From contig DALI01000027.1 of the NCBI GenBank assembly GCA_002496725.1, positions 10,620 through 22,333 of the forward strand: 11,714 nucleotides of DNA. Reading direction: 5' to 3'. The stretch's first letter is position 1, and each line of letters begins with the position of its first letter. The notes under the pieces are model-generated. The model worked only from the letters and a program-made list of their open reading frames with translations. It was not told the origin of the DNA and searched no databases. Made by a program: the position numbers and the translations under genes. This document shows, one piece after another, positions 1-6,380 of the stretch. Source of the stretch: Euryarchaeota archaeon UBA181 (GTDB lineage Archaea > Thermoplasmatota > Poseidoniia > Poseidoniales > Thalassarchaeaceae).

Positions 1-98
1 CGTGCATCCCTGTCCCTTTGGACGGTGTCAAGCTAGCTATCGAGGTATTGAATGCTTCTCTGGGTCTCGATCAAAAAGGTATGATTGTTGGACAATAG
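1..98 (+). CDS. 3' end of an unrecognised protein gene (partial)
   Basis: An open frame enters from the left edge and stops at TAG 96-98. The visible C-terminus has about 31 residues, including PLDGVKLAIEVLNASLGLDQ, and ends KGMIVGQ. It reads like ordinary globular protein: an amphipathic helix (GVKLAIEVLNASLGL) followed by a short polar end. I do not recognise the family from so little sequence. It converges on the rimK-like gene, leaving 11 bases between the two stop codons. No start or domain is visible here. Confidence that it is coding rests on protein-like composition and on the tight gene packing of the rest of the window. Confidence 0.5.
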   Translation, partial: CIPVPLDGVKLAIEVLNASLGLDQKGMIVGQ

Positions 99-109
99 AA
101 GAATAGCCG

Positions 110-1063
110 TTAAGCCTTCTCTGGGGTTTCTTCGTTACTGATTCCATTGATGGTAGAATGAGGATTTTCATTCAACAGCATCTTGGACTCATGCAGTCTC
201 GTCAGATTGTCAATAATCCTGCTTGCAACATTGACGCCTGAAGCGGCCTCTATACCCTCGAGCCCGGGACTAGAATTTACCTCTAGAACGAGAGGGCCTC
301 TATCTGACTCTAGCATATCCACTCCTGCTATCTCGAGTCCCAGAACATTGGCCGCCTTACATGCTATCTCTGCATATTTTTCTGATATATCCAAACGCTC
401 GACCTCCCCTCCCAAATGGAAATTAGATCTAAATTCACTACCCTTGGCCTTCCTCCTCATTGATGCTACTACCTTCCCACCGACTACGAAAGCACGAATG
501 TCCTGTCCGTGCGACTCTCTGATATATTCCTGGACGAGAGGTCTTAGACCCCTCTCTAGCATCTGATAGACCAGCTGTTTAGCCTGTTGTTCCGTATGAG
601 CTAGGAATACACCAGAACCGTGAGTACCCTCATGGGTCTTGATGACACAAGGTGCACCTCCTACTCTTGCGATAGCTCTCCTGGTACCTTGCCATGTAGC
701 AACAGAAGCGGTAATCGGCATCGGGATCCCTACCTCGTTCATGATTTGGGATGCACGGAGTTTGTCTCTACTACTCTCAATTCCACTGCCTTCATTCAAA
801 ACTATTACACCCACTCTCTGAAATGCCCTGACGACTGGTACCCCTATCTTAGTTATCGAGTGGCCAATCCTAGGTATTACTGCATCACATTCCACAGGCC
901 AGCCCTTGCGAGATATCTTGACCCCTCTATCGCCAACTTCAACATCAAGTTTCACTGGATCCATAATCTCTACATCCCAACCGGCTGCCTCTGCTTCCTC
1001 CAAAATCCTCCTCGTACTGTACAGGCTTGGTGCCCTAGACAGTATGATTAGGCGGGGTTCCAT
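110..1063 (-). CDS. rimK: RimK-family ATP-grasp alpha-L-glutamate ligase
   Basis: This 317-residue protein belongs to the ATP-grasp family that ligates glutamate (or a similar amino acid) to a carboxylate using ATP. It resembles bacterial RimK along its whole length. Residues 5-17 (LIILSRAPSLYST) and 59-73 (CDAVIPRIGHSITKI) form the N-terminal domain. DKLRASQ (100-106), the glycine-rich loop in IKTHEGTHGSGV (141-152), VQEYI (177-181), DIRAFVVG (188-195), the Arg/Lys-rich RRKAKGSEFRSN (203-214) and LEVNSSPGLEGIE (260-272) are the ATP/Mg-binding and catalytic segments. About 25 polar residues extend the C-terminus. Bacterial RimK modifies ribosomal protein bS6, which archaea lack. Archaeal relatives (MptN, CofF) glutamylate tetrahydrosarcinapterin or coenzyme F420, and LysX acts in lysine or arginine synthesis. 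The substrate here is therefore open. The ATG at 1063 sits a few bases after a plausible transcription start (TATA-like box 1093-1100). Confidence 0.88.
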   Translation of the reverse strand: MEPRLIILSRAPSLYSTRRILEEAEAAGWDVEIMDPVKLDVEVGDRGVKISRKGWPVECDAVIPRIGHSITKIGVPVVRAFQRVGVIVLNEGSGIESSRDKLRASQIMNEVGIPMPITASVATWQGTRRAIARVGGAPCVIKTHEGTHGSGVFLAHTEQQAKQLVYQMLERGLRPLVQEYIRESHGQDIRAFVVGGKVVASMRRKAKGSEFRSNFHLGGEVERLDISEKYAEIACKAANVLGLEIAGVDMLESDRGPLVLEVNSSPGLEGIEAASGVNVASRIIDNLTRLHESKMLLNENPHSTINGISNEETPEKA

Positions 1064-1091
1064 GATTCTCGCGCCCCGAGGTGACTTCTTG

Positions 1092-1100
1092 AGTATATTG
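1092..1100 (-). promoter_or_regulatory. TATA-like box for the rimK-like gene
   Basis: Read on the minus strand the sequence is CAATATAC. With the usual archaeal spacing (TATA octamer at about -31 to -24) it would start transcription near 1069, giving a leader of only about six bases before the ATG at 1063. The core TATA is nearly symmetric, so it could also serve the divergent SAP-domain gene. The call rests on position and composition only. Confidence 0.4.
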
Positions 1101-1198
1101 TCTTGCGGTATGTCTCGTAACGGGCCATAGCGATGTAATTAGTGTTCATAATGGCGAAGGAATTGAAAGGCCCGGCAGTCGGCTGGAGTACGATAAGG

Positions 1199-3520
1199 AT
1201 GTCAGGGAGCGAAAAACCGACTTGGAGTGAGCTCTCCTCGATGAAGGTCGATGAGCTCCGAGAGAGGTGTAGTGAACTAGGGCTCACAGTATCTGGAAAG
1301 AAGGCTGACCTAATCCAAAGAATACTGGATCAATCTGAATCTTTGGAGGGAGAAATAGTCGATTCTGAGGTGGTATCAGATACTCTGACACCCAAGTCTA
1401 ACGACAATATTGGAGATGCAGTTGACCGTCTACTCGCAAGATTCGAGGGTAATGGAGAATCTGGGGGCCAGGATGAGGGCGAATCATCCGAAAATGAAGG
1501 GGAAGAGATTGTACTGAGTCCTCAGGAAGATGTTCCTGACATTCCAGAGGATGGACTTCCAGAGGGTTGGACTGTGGAACAATGGGCTCACTATGGAAGA
1601 GAATGGATAGAAAGGAAGGAGCAAGGAATTGTCCCCTCGCCCAAAGAGTCAGACATAATGGTCGCAGACATCGTCGAGGATGATTCGGCGGCCGAAAATG
1701 ATGATGAGGACACTTGGGGGATTCCCGGAGACTCGCCAGTTGACCCAAAGGATAGTAGCGACCAAGACAGTTCTTCGATGGTCATCATCCTGCCCTCGTT
1801 CGATTCTCTATTCGAAAACTGGAAGCCAATATCTGCCGTCATTGTCGCCATAATGATCGCTGGAGCTGGAGCTTTCTACCTACTTGGGGCTGATTCTTCT
1901 TTCCAAGCTAGGCAGCTGCGCTATGGGGATCAGATGACCTTCTCAATTGATGATGGTGCGATTAGCATCACAGGCGATGAGATGGTTTCTCTGATTCGAG
2001 ATGCTGCTTCTCCAAGCGCTTTGGATGAAATTTGTGATGAGATATCTGTAGAGATCGTATCAGGATCCGGATCTTCAGTGATGAGGAGGGGTTCTCTTGA
2101 GGACATACAGCACTCTTCTGATCTTTCCTTTGTTGGCGCTGTTTCATCCCCTGACGCTTATGGGAGGGATCACCTAGCTGCAGAGCAGACTCTTGACTAT
2201 GACCTAGACATGGACCTAACATTCAGGAGATTCACCAGTGGGGGGGATTGTGGCGGGAGAGTCAGCCTCCCTGACAATACGGCAGAGATAACCTCTAAGA
2301 AATGGGTTGAGATAACATCCAAAGAGGGAATTAGGACTGATTTACAGATTGAGTTCACTGATAACAATCAAGAGTCTTCTACGGCCAAATCTATAATTTA
2401 CGACTTGGAAGAGCTTTCAGGCATTAGTGGGATATCTCCATTGTTACTTCCTCTGACTCCAATTGAGTTACATGAGGTCTTTGGAGATAGGGTCCTGAGA
2501 GAGGGGAGCAGTTGGACGGATGACGACGGATGGAACTCCGAATGGAGATGGACAGTTGGACCAGAGAAGAAAACCGAAGACTTCGGTCATGTTCATGAGA
2601 TTGAAATGTGGAACCAGGATATCCAAGACTGCCTAGGGCACGCTAGACTAAATCTTCTAGTTAAGAGTGGGAATCCTTGGCCAGTCCAGCAGACTGTGGA
2701 TCTTCGATTAGACAAGAGCTTGGAAACTGGGGACTGCGGTTTGATTGCAGGAACGGCTGCGATGTCGCTCCCTGAGGGAAGGATAGAGATTACTATGACG
2801 ATGTCAGAGCTGACTAGCTCCTCGGGGAACAAGGACGTAGAGTGGTACTCGATCTACGATAGTCGTCCCGGACCCGGCCAGGACAAGCCAAGTAGCTCTT
2901 CCCAGAGACAGTGGGTTTCGGCTCTGCCCGATGAGTCCGAGATAAGAGATTTCAATCTTGAGGATGCTGTGCAGTGCACACTTGAGAATCATCCAAGTAG
3001 CGGGGTGTCCAACGCCCTGGAAACTACTGGATATATTTGGCAGGCGTACTGGTCACAGCCAACTGAAGTCCCTGAGTGGAATATGTCATGGGTGATGGAG
3101 AATGATGCTTCAGGATGGACGCTAGTAAAGCAATCTGGTGACTCCTGTGATCTAATTGAGGATGGGCAATATGATTCTGGAACAGCAGAGTGGGACAGGG
3201 AATCTGTACCGGATACCCATACTCTTTCTCTTCTCGAAGGGAGGTTTCTCGATGATCTGCGGTATACTGACCTGAACGCCATGATTGAGGGAGCTGATGG
3301 GTCTTGGTACGATGATGTCGAGTTGGGATATTTGGTAACTTCCCCTCAGGACGATTTTCTATCCTCGCTCCCCCTAGATATTGGCAAGGATAGGGTCGCC
3401 ATACTTGGCAAGAGGTCTTGGAGCGATGGTAGTGGGAGTGATCACTCTCTCCGATTTGGAATGGATGCTGAATCTTCCAGAATGGCAGGCTGGATTCTGA
3501 CCTCGAGCTCCTCTAGCTAG
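1199..3520 (+). CDS. SAP-domain single-pass membrane protein with large extracytoplasmic region
   Basis: From ATG 1199 this is 773 residues. Residues 15-45 form a SAP motif (MKVDELRERCSELGL then SGKKADLIQRIL), a small helix-turn-helix-like fold known from DNA-binding proteins. Residues about 49-205 are a very acidic, disordered-looking linker (Asp/Glu/Ser-rich), interrupted by a Trp-rich island at about 120-140 (GWTVEQWAHYGREWIERK). Residues about 210-231 are one hydrophobic helix (ISAVIVAIMIAGAGAFYLLGA). The remaining roughly 540 residues are beta-rich, rich in Trp and Asp, and contain six cysteines, consistent with disulfides outside the cell. Expected topology is N-terminus (SAP) inside and C-terminus outside. 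Start choice: ATG 1199 has GGAG at 1185-1188, ten bases upstream. In-frame GTG 1142 and ATG 1151 would add 19 or 16 residues and cannot be excluded. An oligo-T tract follows the stop. I recognise no family for the C-terminal region. It lies immediately upstream of parA. Confidence 0.85.
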   Translation: MSGSEKPTWSELSSMKVDELRERCSELGLTVSGKKADLIQRILDQSESLEGEIVDSEVVSDTLTPKSNDNIGDAVDRLLARFEGNGESGGQDEGESSENEGEEIVLSPQEDVPDIPEDGLPEGWTVEQWAHYGREWIERKEQGIVPSPKESDIMVADIVEDDSAAENDDEDTWGIPGDSPVDPKDSSDQDSSSMVIILPSFDSLFENWKPISAVIVAIMIAGAGAFYLLGADSSFQARQLRYGDQMTFSIDDGAISITGDEMVSLIRDAASPSALDEICDEISVEIVSGSGSSVMRRGSLEDIQHSSDLSFVGAVSSPDAYGRDHLAAEQTLDYDLDMDLTFRRFTSGGDCGGRVSLPDNTAEITSKKWVEITSKEGIRTDLQIEFTDNNQESSTAKSIIYDLEELSGISGISPLLLPLTPIELHEVFGDRVLREGSSWTDDDGWNSEWRWTVGPEKKTEDFGHVHEIEMWNQDIQDCLGHARLNLLVKSGNPWPVQQTVDLRLDKSLETGDCGLIAGTAAMSLPEGRIEITMTMSELTSSSGNKDVEWYSIYDSRPGPGQDKPSSSSQRQWVSALPDESEIRDFNLEDAVQCTLENHPSSGVSNALETTGYIWQAYWSQPTEVPEWNMSWVMENDASGWTLVKQSGDSCDLIEDGQYDSGTAEWDRESVPDTHTLSLLEGRFLDDLRYTDLNAMIEGADGSWYDDVELGYLVTSPQDDFLSSLPLDIGKDRVAILGKRSWSDGSGSDHSLRFGMDAESSRMAGWILTSSSSS

Positions 3521-3540
3521 GCTTGAAATCGATTCTTTGG

Positions 3541-3550
3541 CTTTTTTTTA
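3541..3550 (+). terminator. Oligo-T tract, likely archaeal terminator (T8)
   Basis: Eight consecutive T residues (3542-3549) lie 21 bases past the stop codon of the SAP-domain gene. Archaeal RNA polymerase terminates at such oligo-T runs without needing a hairpin. The tract is also AT-rich enough to act as part of a promoter for the downstream ParA gene, with TTGAAATC at 3523-3530 as an alternative TATA-like element. The two roles cannot be separated from sequence alone. Confidence 0.5.
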
Positions 3551-3572
3551 ATCGGCACCTTGAATGTCCTCC

Positions 3573-3591
3573 TGAGCGCCGAAGGCGCTCA
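3573..3591. repeat. Perfect 8-bp inverted repeat with 3-nt loop abutting the parA start codon
   Basis: TGAGCGCC, a GAA spacer, and GGCGCTCA form a perfect dyad. The right arm ends on the A of the parA ATG (3591). In RNA this would be a GC-rich stem at or near the 5' end of the transcript, partly pairing the start codon. In DNA it is a 19-bp operator-like palindrome. It is not followed by a T tract, so it is not a terminator for the upstream gene. A regulatory role is inferred. Confidence 0.55.
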
Positions 3592-4541
3592 TGAACGATA
3601 GTAGAGAGTCCCTCCCTGAGGCGACCGAAGCACCTCTCATAGTAGATGCCGAGTTCACTGAGACCGAGGAAATAGCGGGTTCTCCGATCTTAGATTCGGC
3701 AGAGAGAGTAGTCACGGAGAAACCTTCCAATCCCATGGACCTTCCGCCATCACTTCCCACGCCCGAAGGCAGAGGAAGGGTCGTCACGGTGATCAACCAG
3801 AAAGGAGGAGTGGGCAAGACAACTACAGTGATCAACGTAGCATCTCAGTTGGGACTTAGGGGATACAGAGTGCTGGTCGTTGACGCTGATTCACAAGGAA
3901 ACTGCGCCACTGGCCTGGGAGTAGATAAAAGCAGAGTCAGAACTACCACAAGGGACCTGATTCTAAATCCAGAATCTGCAGTGAATGCGAGACACGCGAC
4001 AGCTGTAGACAATGTACACATGATCGTGGGGGATAAGACCCTAATCGGCCTCGAGCAGGAGATGCTTCGACAGCTGGGCAGGGAAAGAAGGTTGAATGAC
4101 GCCCTCGCTCCTCTGCTTCCGCATTATGACCTGATTCTGATTGATACTCCTCCATCATTGGGCATAGTCTCAGTTAATGCCCTAGTGGCTAGCGATGGCC
4201 TGGTAGTCCCCGTGCAGACAGAATACTTCGCTCTTGAGGGATTAGCGCTTCTATCCGGAACAATAAGGGAAGTCAGAGCACTACTAAACCCCTCCTTGGG
4301 AGTCGATGGGGTCCTGATGACGATGCATGCCCCCACCACCCTCAACCAGCAAGTAGCTACAGAACTCAGAGAGGCCTTTCCCAGACTTGTGGTTGAGCCT
4401 GCCATAAGGAGAAACATCAGACTGGCGGAGGCACCCAGTCATGGAATCCCGATTCACCTGCATGAGCCAAACAGTGCAGGGGGACAGGACTACAGGGACG
4501 TTGTCTCTGTTCTCGAGAGACGGTGGGGCCTGGAGAGATGA
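3591..4541 (+). CDS. parA: ParA/Soj-type partition ATPase with acidic N-terminal extension
   Basis: This 316-residue ATPase shows every ParA/Soj hallmark: the deviant Walker A KGGVGKTT (71-78) with its signature lysine, the A' motif VVDADSQGN (97-104), Walker B LILIDTPPS (181-189), PVQTEYFALEGL (207-218) and RRNIRLAEAPSHG (273-285), where family members carry DNA-contacting arginines. ParA proteins form ATP-dependent dimers that bind DNA non-specifically and move cargo such as a ParB-bound replicon. The first 62 residues are an acidic, Pro-rich extension absent from typical Soj proteins of about 250 residues. An internal ATG at 3735 would give a standard-length protein of 268 residues. ATG 3591 is kept because the frame is open and protein-like from there, but there is no Shine-Dalgarno sequence and a hairpin abuts it. 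No ParB is visible in the window. The stop overlaps the transporter start (ATGA). Confidence 0.92.
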   Translation: MNDSRESLPEATEAPLIVDAEFTETEEIAGSPILDSAERVVTEKPSNPMDLPPSLPTPEGRGRVVTVINQKGGVGKTTTVINVASQLGLRGYRVLVVDADSQGNCATGLGVDKSRVRTTTRDLILNPESAVNARHATAVDNVHMIVGDKTLIGLEQEMLRQLGRERRLNDALAPLLPHYDLILIDTPPSLGIVSVNALVASDGLVVPVQTEYFALEGLALLSGTIREVRALLNPSLGVDGVLMTMHAPTTLNQQVATELREAFPRLVVEPAIRRNIRLAEAPSHGIPIHLHEPNSAGGQDYRDVVSVLERRWGLER

Positions 4542-5434
4542 CCGAGGGGGGGAATGAGGGGGCTTCTTCCTACATAGCACCAGCTGACTCACCCAGAGTT
4601 GCCGTTCTCTGGATGATATTTGGAAGTGTGTGCTTCGGCACCATGAACGCTCTCGTTAAGTGGACGAGCTTCCATGCCGATGTATGGATGATAATTATGG
4701 TGAGATCTGCTGTAATCGCATTCGCAGTAGCCATATTCGCTGGAAGCCAGGGGCTCTCTCTGAGGGTCAACGATAAGAGGAAAATGCTGCTGAGATGCGT
4801 TGTCGGACTAACAGCTATGATCCTATACTTTACGGCATTGGGAAGAATACCCATTGGCCAGGCTGTGACTCTCCAGTACACTGCACCTCTTTTCGTCGCA
4901 CTTCTTTCAGGGAGGGTGATTAGAGAAAGGGTAGAGCCTGTTGTGGCTCTACTGGTGGGGACTGCATTCGTTGGAATCGCCCTAATCGTATCCCCTGATC
5001 TTTCCAGTATCGACTCAGATGCGATGCTGGCCCTTGGTTCCGGGTTCTTCGCGGCTATGGCATACATGTATGTCAGGGAGCTGCGGAATACAGACTCGGC
5101 ATCTTCAGTGGTTTTCTGGTTCGCTGCCTTCTCAGTAGCTGGAAGTATTTTCCAGGCTCTTCCCGATATCGTAGGCTTGGAGTGGGAAACACTGGCCGCA
5201 TTGATTGGAATAGGGATAGGGGCGGGCGGGGGCCAGGTTGGTATCACGATGGCTTACCACAGAGCGAACGCCGCATGGGTCAGTGCTTTCTCTTACCTGA
5301 CTGTAATTGTGGCCACATTCTACGGGTTGACACTGTTCAACGAGACACTGGACGTATCTGACTGGATTGGGGGGATACTAATCGTAGGATCGGGGATAGC
5401 ACTGGTTTTCATGGCGCCATCTAGCGATTCTTAG
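4538..5434 (+). CDS. EamA/DMT-family transporter, ten membrane helices
   Basis: This is a 298-residue integral membrane protein of the drug/metabolite transporter superfamily, with the two EamA repeats at roughly residues 22-152 and 163-293, five helices each. Typical features are the first-helix stretch ALVKW, the LQYTAPLFVALLSG segment (112-125) at the end of repeat one, and GGGQVGITMAYHRANAAWVS (230-249) in repeat two. The ATG at 4538 overlaps the ParA stop as ATGA, and GGAG lies two bases upstream, so translation is probably coupled to parA. An in-frame GTG at 4523 inside parA is less likely. EamA proteins export amino acids, nucleobases or other metabolites, and the substrate cannot be read from sequence. 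The link to parA may reflect co-transcription only. The gene ends two bases before a convergent small gene. Confidence 0.88.
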   Translation: MTEGGNEGASSYIAPADSPRVAVLWMIFGSVCFGTMNALVKWTSFHADVWMIIMVRSAVIAFAVAIFAGSQGLSLRVNDKRKMLLRCVVGLTAMILYFTALGRIPIGQAVTLQYTAPLFVALLSGRVIRERVEPVVALLVGTAFVGIALIVSPDLSSIDSDAMLALGSGFFAAMAYMYVRELRNTDSASSVVFWFAAFSVAGSIFQALPDIVGLEWETLAALIGIGIGAGGGQVGITMAYHRANAAWVSAFSYLTVIVATFYGLTLFNETLDVSDWIGGILIVGSGIALVFMAPSSDS

Positions 5435-5436
5435 TG

Positions 5437-5643
5437 CTAGTTCTGGAAATCGAAACTGGAATCGAGAAGACTAGCTATCTCCTCACTATTCTCAATTATC
5501 TCGAACAGTGTGTTATCCGCCGTATAAATCAACAGTGAGCTAGAGTCTCCTCCAGCATCCCTTATCGATTGATACGCGCAAATGGAGTCCATTCTGATAC
5601 GTGTCATTCCTATCTCTGTCATTGCGTTAATCCACTTAGTCAT
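5437..5643 (-). CDS. Small uncharacterised protein, 68 residues
   Basis: This short protein looks real: alternating hydrophobic strands at residues 11-25 (IGMTRIRMDSICAYQ) and 36-49 (SLLIYTADNTLFEI), then an acidic helix at 50-62 (IENSEEIASLLDS). The pattern of a few strands ending in a helix recalls small FlbD-like proteins, but that resemblance is only architectural and I assign no function. The ATG at 5643 lies about 27 bases downstream of an AT-rich element (minus strand GATTAAGA, 5667-5674), the spacing expected of a leaderless archaeal transcript. In-frame ATGs at residues 8 and 13 are possible alternatives. The gene is convergent with the EamA transporter and lies 46 bases beyond the deiodinase-like gene's stop. 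Confidence 0.6.
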   Translation of the reverse strand: MTKWINAMTEIGMTRIRMDSICAYQSIRDAGGDSSSLLIYTADNTLFEIIENSEEIASLLDSSFDFQN

Positions 5644-5666
5644 GGGGCGGGCGCTTCAAGAAGCCC

Positions 5667-5674
5667 TCTTAATC
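5667..5674 (-). promoter_or_regulatory. Possible TATA-like element for the 68-residue gene
   Basis: Minus-strand GATTAAGA is placed so that a standard archaeal start site would fall on or next to the ATG at 5643, which would give a leaderless mRNA. It departs from the TTTAWATA consensus at several positions, so this is only a candidate. A promoter is needed here only if the gene is not read through from the deiodinase-like gene. Confidence 0.3.
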
Positions 5675-5689
5675 GTTTAGGGAGATGGT

Positions 5690-6370
5690 TCATTCGAAGA
5701 ACTCTGAAATCTCTTCGAGATTCTTGCGTGATATGTCTGGAACCATGGCCCCCTCTGCAGGAAAGCCGACTGGCATAACTAGAACGGGATGCTCGTGATC
5801 AGGACGATTTAGGATCTCCCTGAGGAACCCCATTGGAGAGGGGGTGTGGGTGAGTGTGGTCAGTCCCATATTGTGAATCGCTGTGATAAAGAGTCCTGCA
5901 GCGATACCGCATGACTCCTGTGAGTAATATGTCGGACCCCACTCGCCACCATCCCTCATCCTCTTGGTCTGTCTGAAGAGGACTACCACCCACGGAGCCT
6001 CTGTCAGGTGCTCCTTGACATGGTCGGTTCCCAGAGGCCTCAGTACCTCTGCCCAAGATTCAGGCATTCTGTCTGAGTATGTCCTCATCTCCTCCCTCTC
6101 AGCTGCTTCCCTGATGCTTGATTTGATATCTGGGTTTGAGACTGCGACGAAAGTCCATGGTTGCAGGTGAGCTCCCGAAGGGGCTGTTCCAGCTGTCTGA
6201 ATTGCCCTCTCAATGAGCTTTCTCGGAACTCCTCGATTAGAGAAATGCCTAGTAGTGCGTCTCTTTTTCATCTTCTCAAAGAACTCGTCAGCTCTTCTGG
6301 CCATCGCATCTTGGTCGAGCTCGAAGAACTCTAGAGTGATGAAGCTCGGCTCATCCTCGGCTTTGGGCAC
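5690..6370 (-). CDS. Iodotyrosine deiodinase-like FMN flavoprotein (nitroreductase superfamily)
   Basis: This 226-residue protein matches the iodotyrosine deiodinase (IYD) branch of the nitroreductase fold. FMN-binding features are MKKRRTTRHFSN (34-45), TAPSGAHLQPWTF (62-74), the Thr-rich GLTTLTHTP (169-177) and VPDISRKNL (210-218), with the conserved C-terminal Arg-Lys pair. IYD uses reduced FMN to remove halide from halotyrosines, and its lid recognises the amino-acid zwitterion through Glu, Tyr and Lys. Here those align to E94, Y98 and K119 with the spacing of the mammalian enzymes. The N-terminal FITLEFFELDQDAMARRADEF also follows the IYD pattern, which supports the GTG start at 6370. A GAGGA ribosome site (6376-6380) overlaps the stop of the upstream secreted protein, indicating coupling. 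Other nitroreductases usually lack this lid. The true substrate is untested, and dehalogenation of tyrosine derivatives is inferred. Confidence 0.85.
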   Translation of the reverse strand: MPKAEDEPSFITLEFFELDQDAMARRADEFFEKMKKRRTTRHFSNRGVPRKLIERAIQTAGTAPSGAHLQPWTFVAVSNPDIKSSIREAAEREEMRTYSDRMPESWAEVLRPLGTDHVKEHLTEAPWVVVLFRQTKRMRDGGEWGPTYYSQESCGIAAGLFITAIHNMGLTTLTHTPSPMGFLREILNRPDHEHPVLVMPVGFPAEGAMVPDISRKNLEEISEFFE

Positions 6371-6375
6371 ATGGG

Positions 6376-6380
6376 TCCTC
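6376..6380 (-). promoter_or_regulatory. Shine-Dalgarno site that decides the GTG start of the deiodinase-like gene
   Basis: Minus-strand GAGGA lies five bases before GTG 6370 and overlaps the TGA stop of the upstream secreted-protein gene (TGAGGA). It supports the GTG start and suggests that ribosomes finishing the upstream gene reinitiate here. Confidence 0.6.

Noticed and set aside
620..1051. 143-codon plus-strand open frame across the rimK-like gene
   Set aside because: Composition is not protein-like, and the opposite strand encodes a complete ATP-grasp protein with all motifs.
2240..2246. Run of seven G residues in the SAP-domain gene, considered as a frameshift or phase-variation site
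   Set aside because: The reading frame continues intact on both sides with protein-like sequence, and no alternative frame opens there.
4570..5247. 225-codon open frame on the minus strand opposite the EamA transporter
   Set aside because: It mirrors the transporter in an antisense frame, lacks any domain pattern, and the plus-strand protein there is a clear ten-helix family member.
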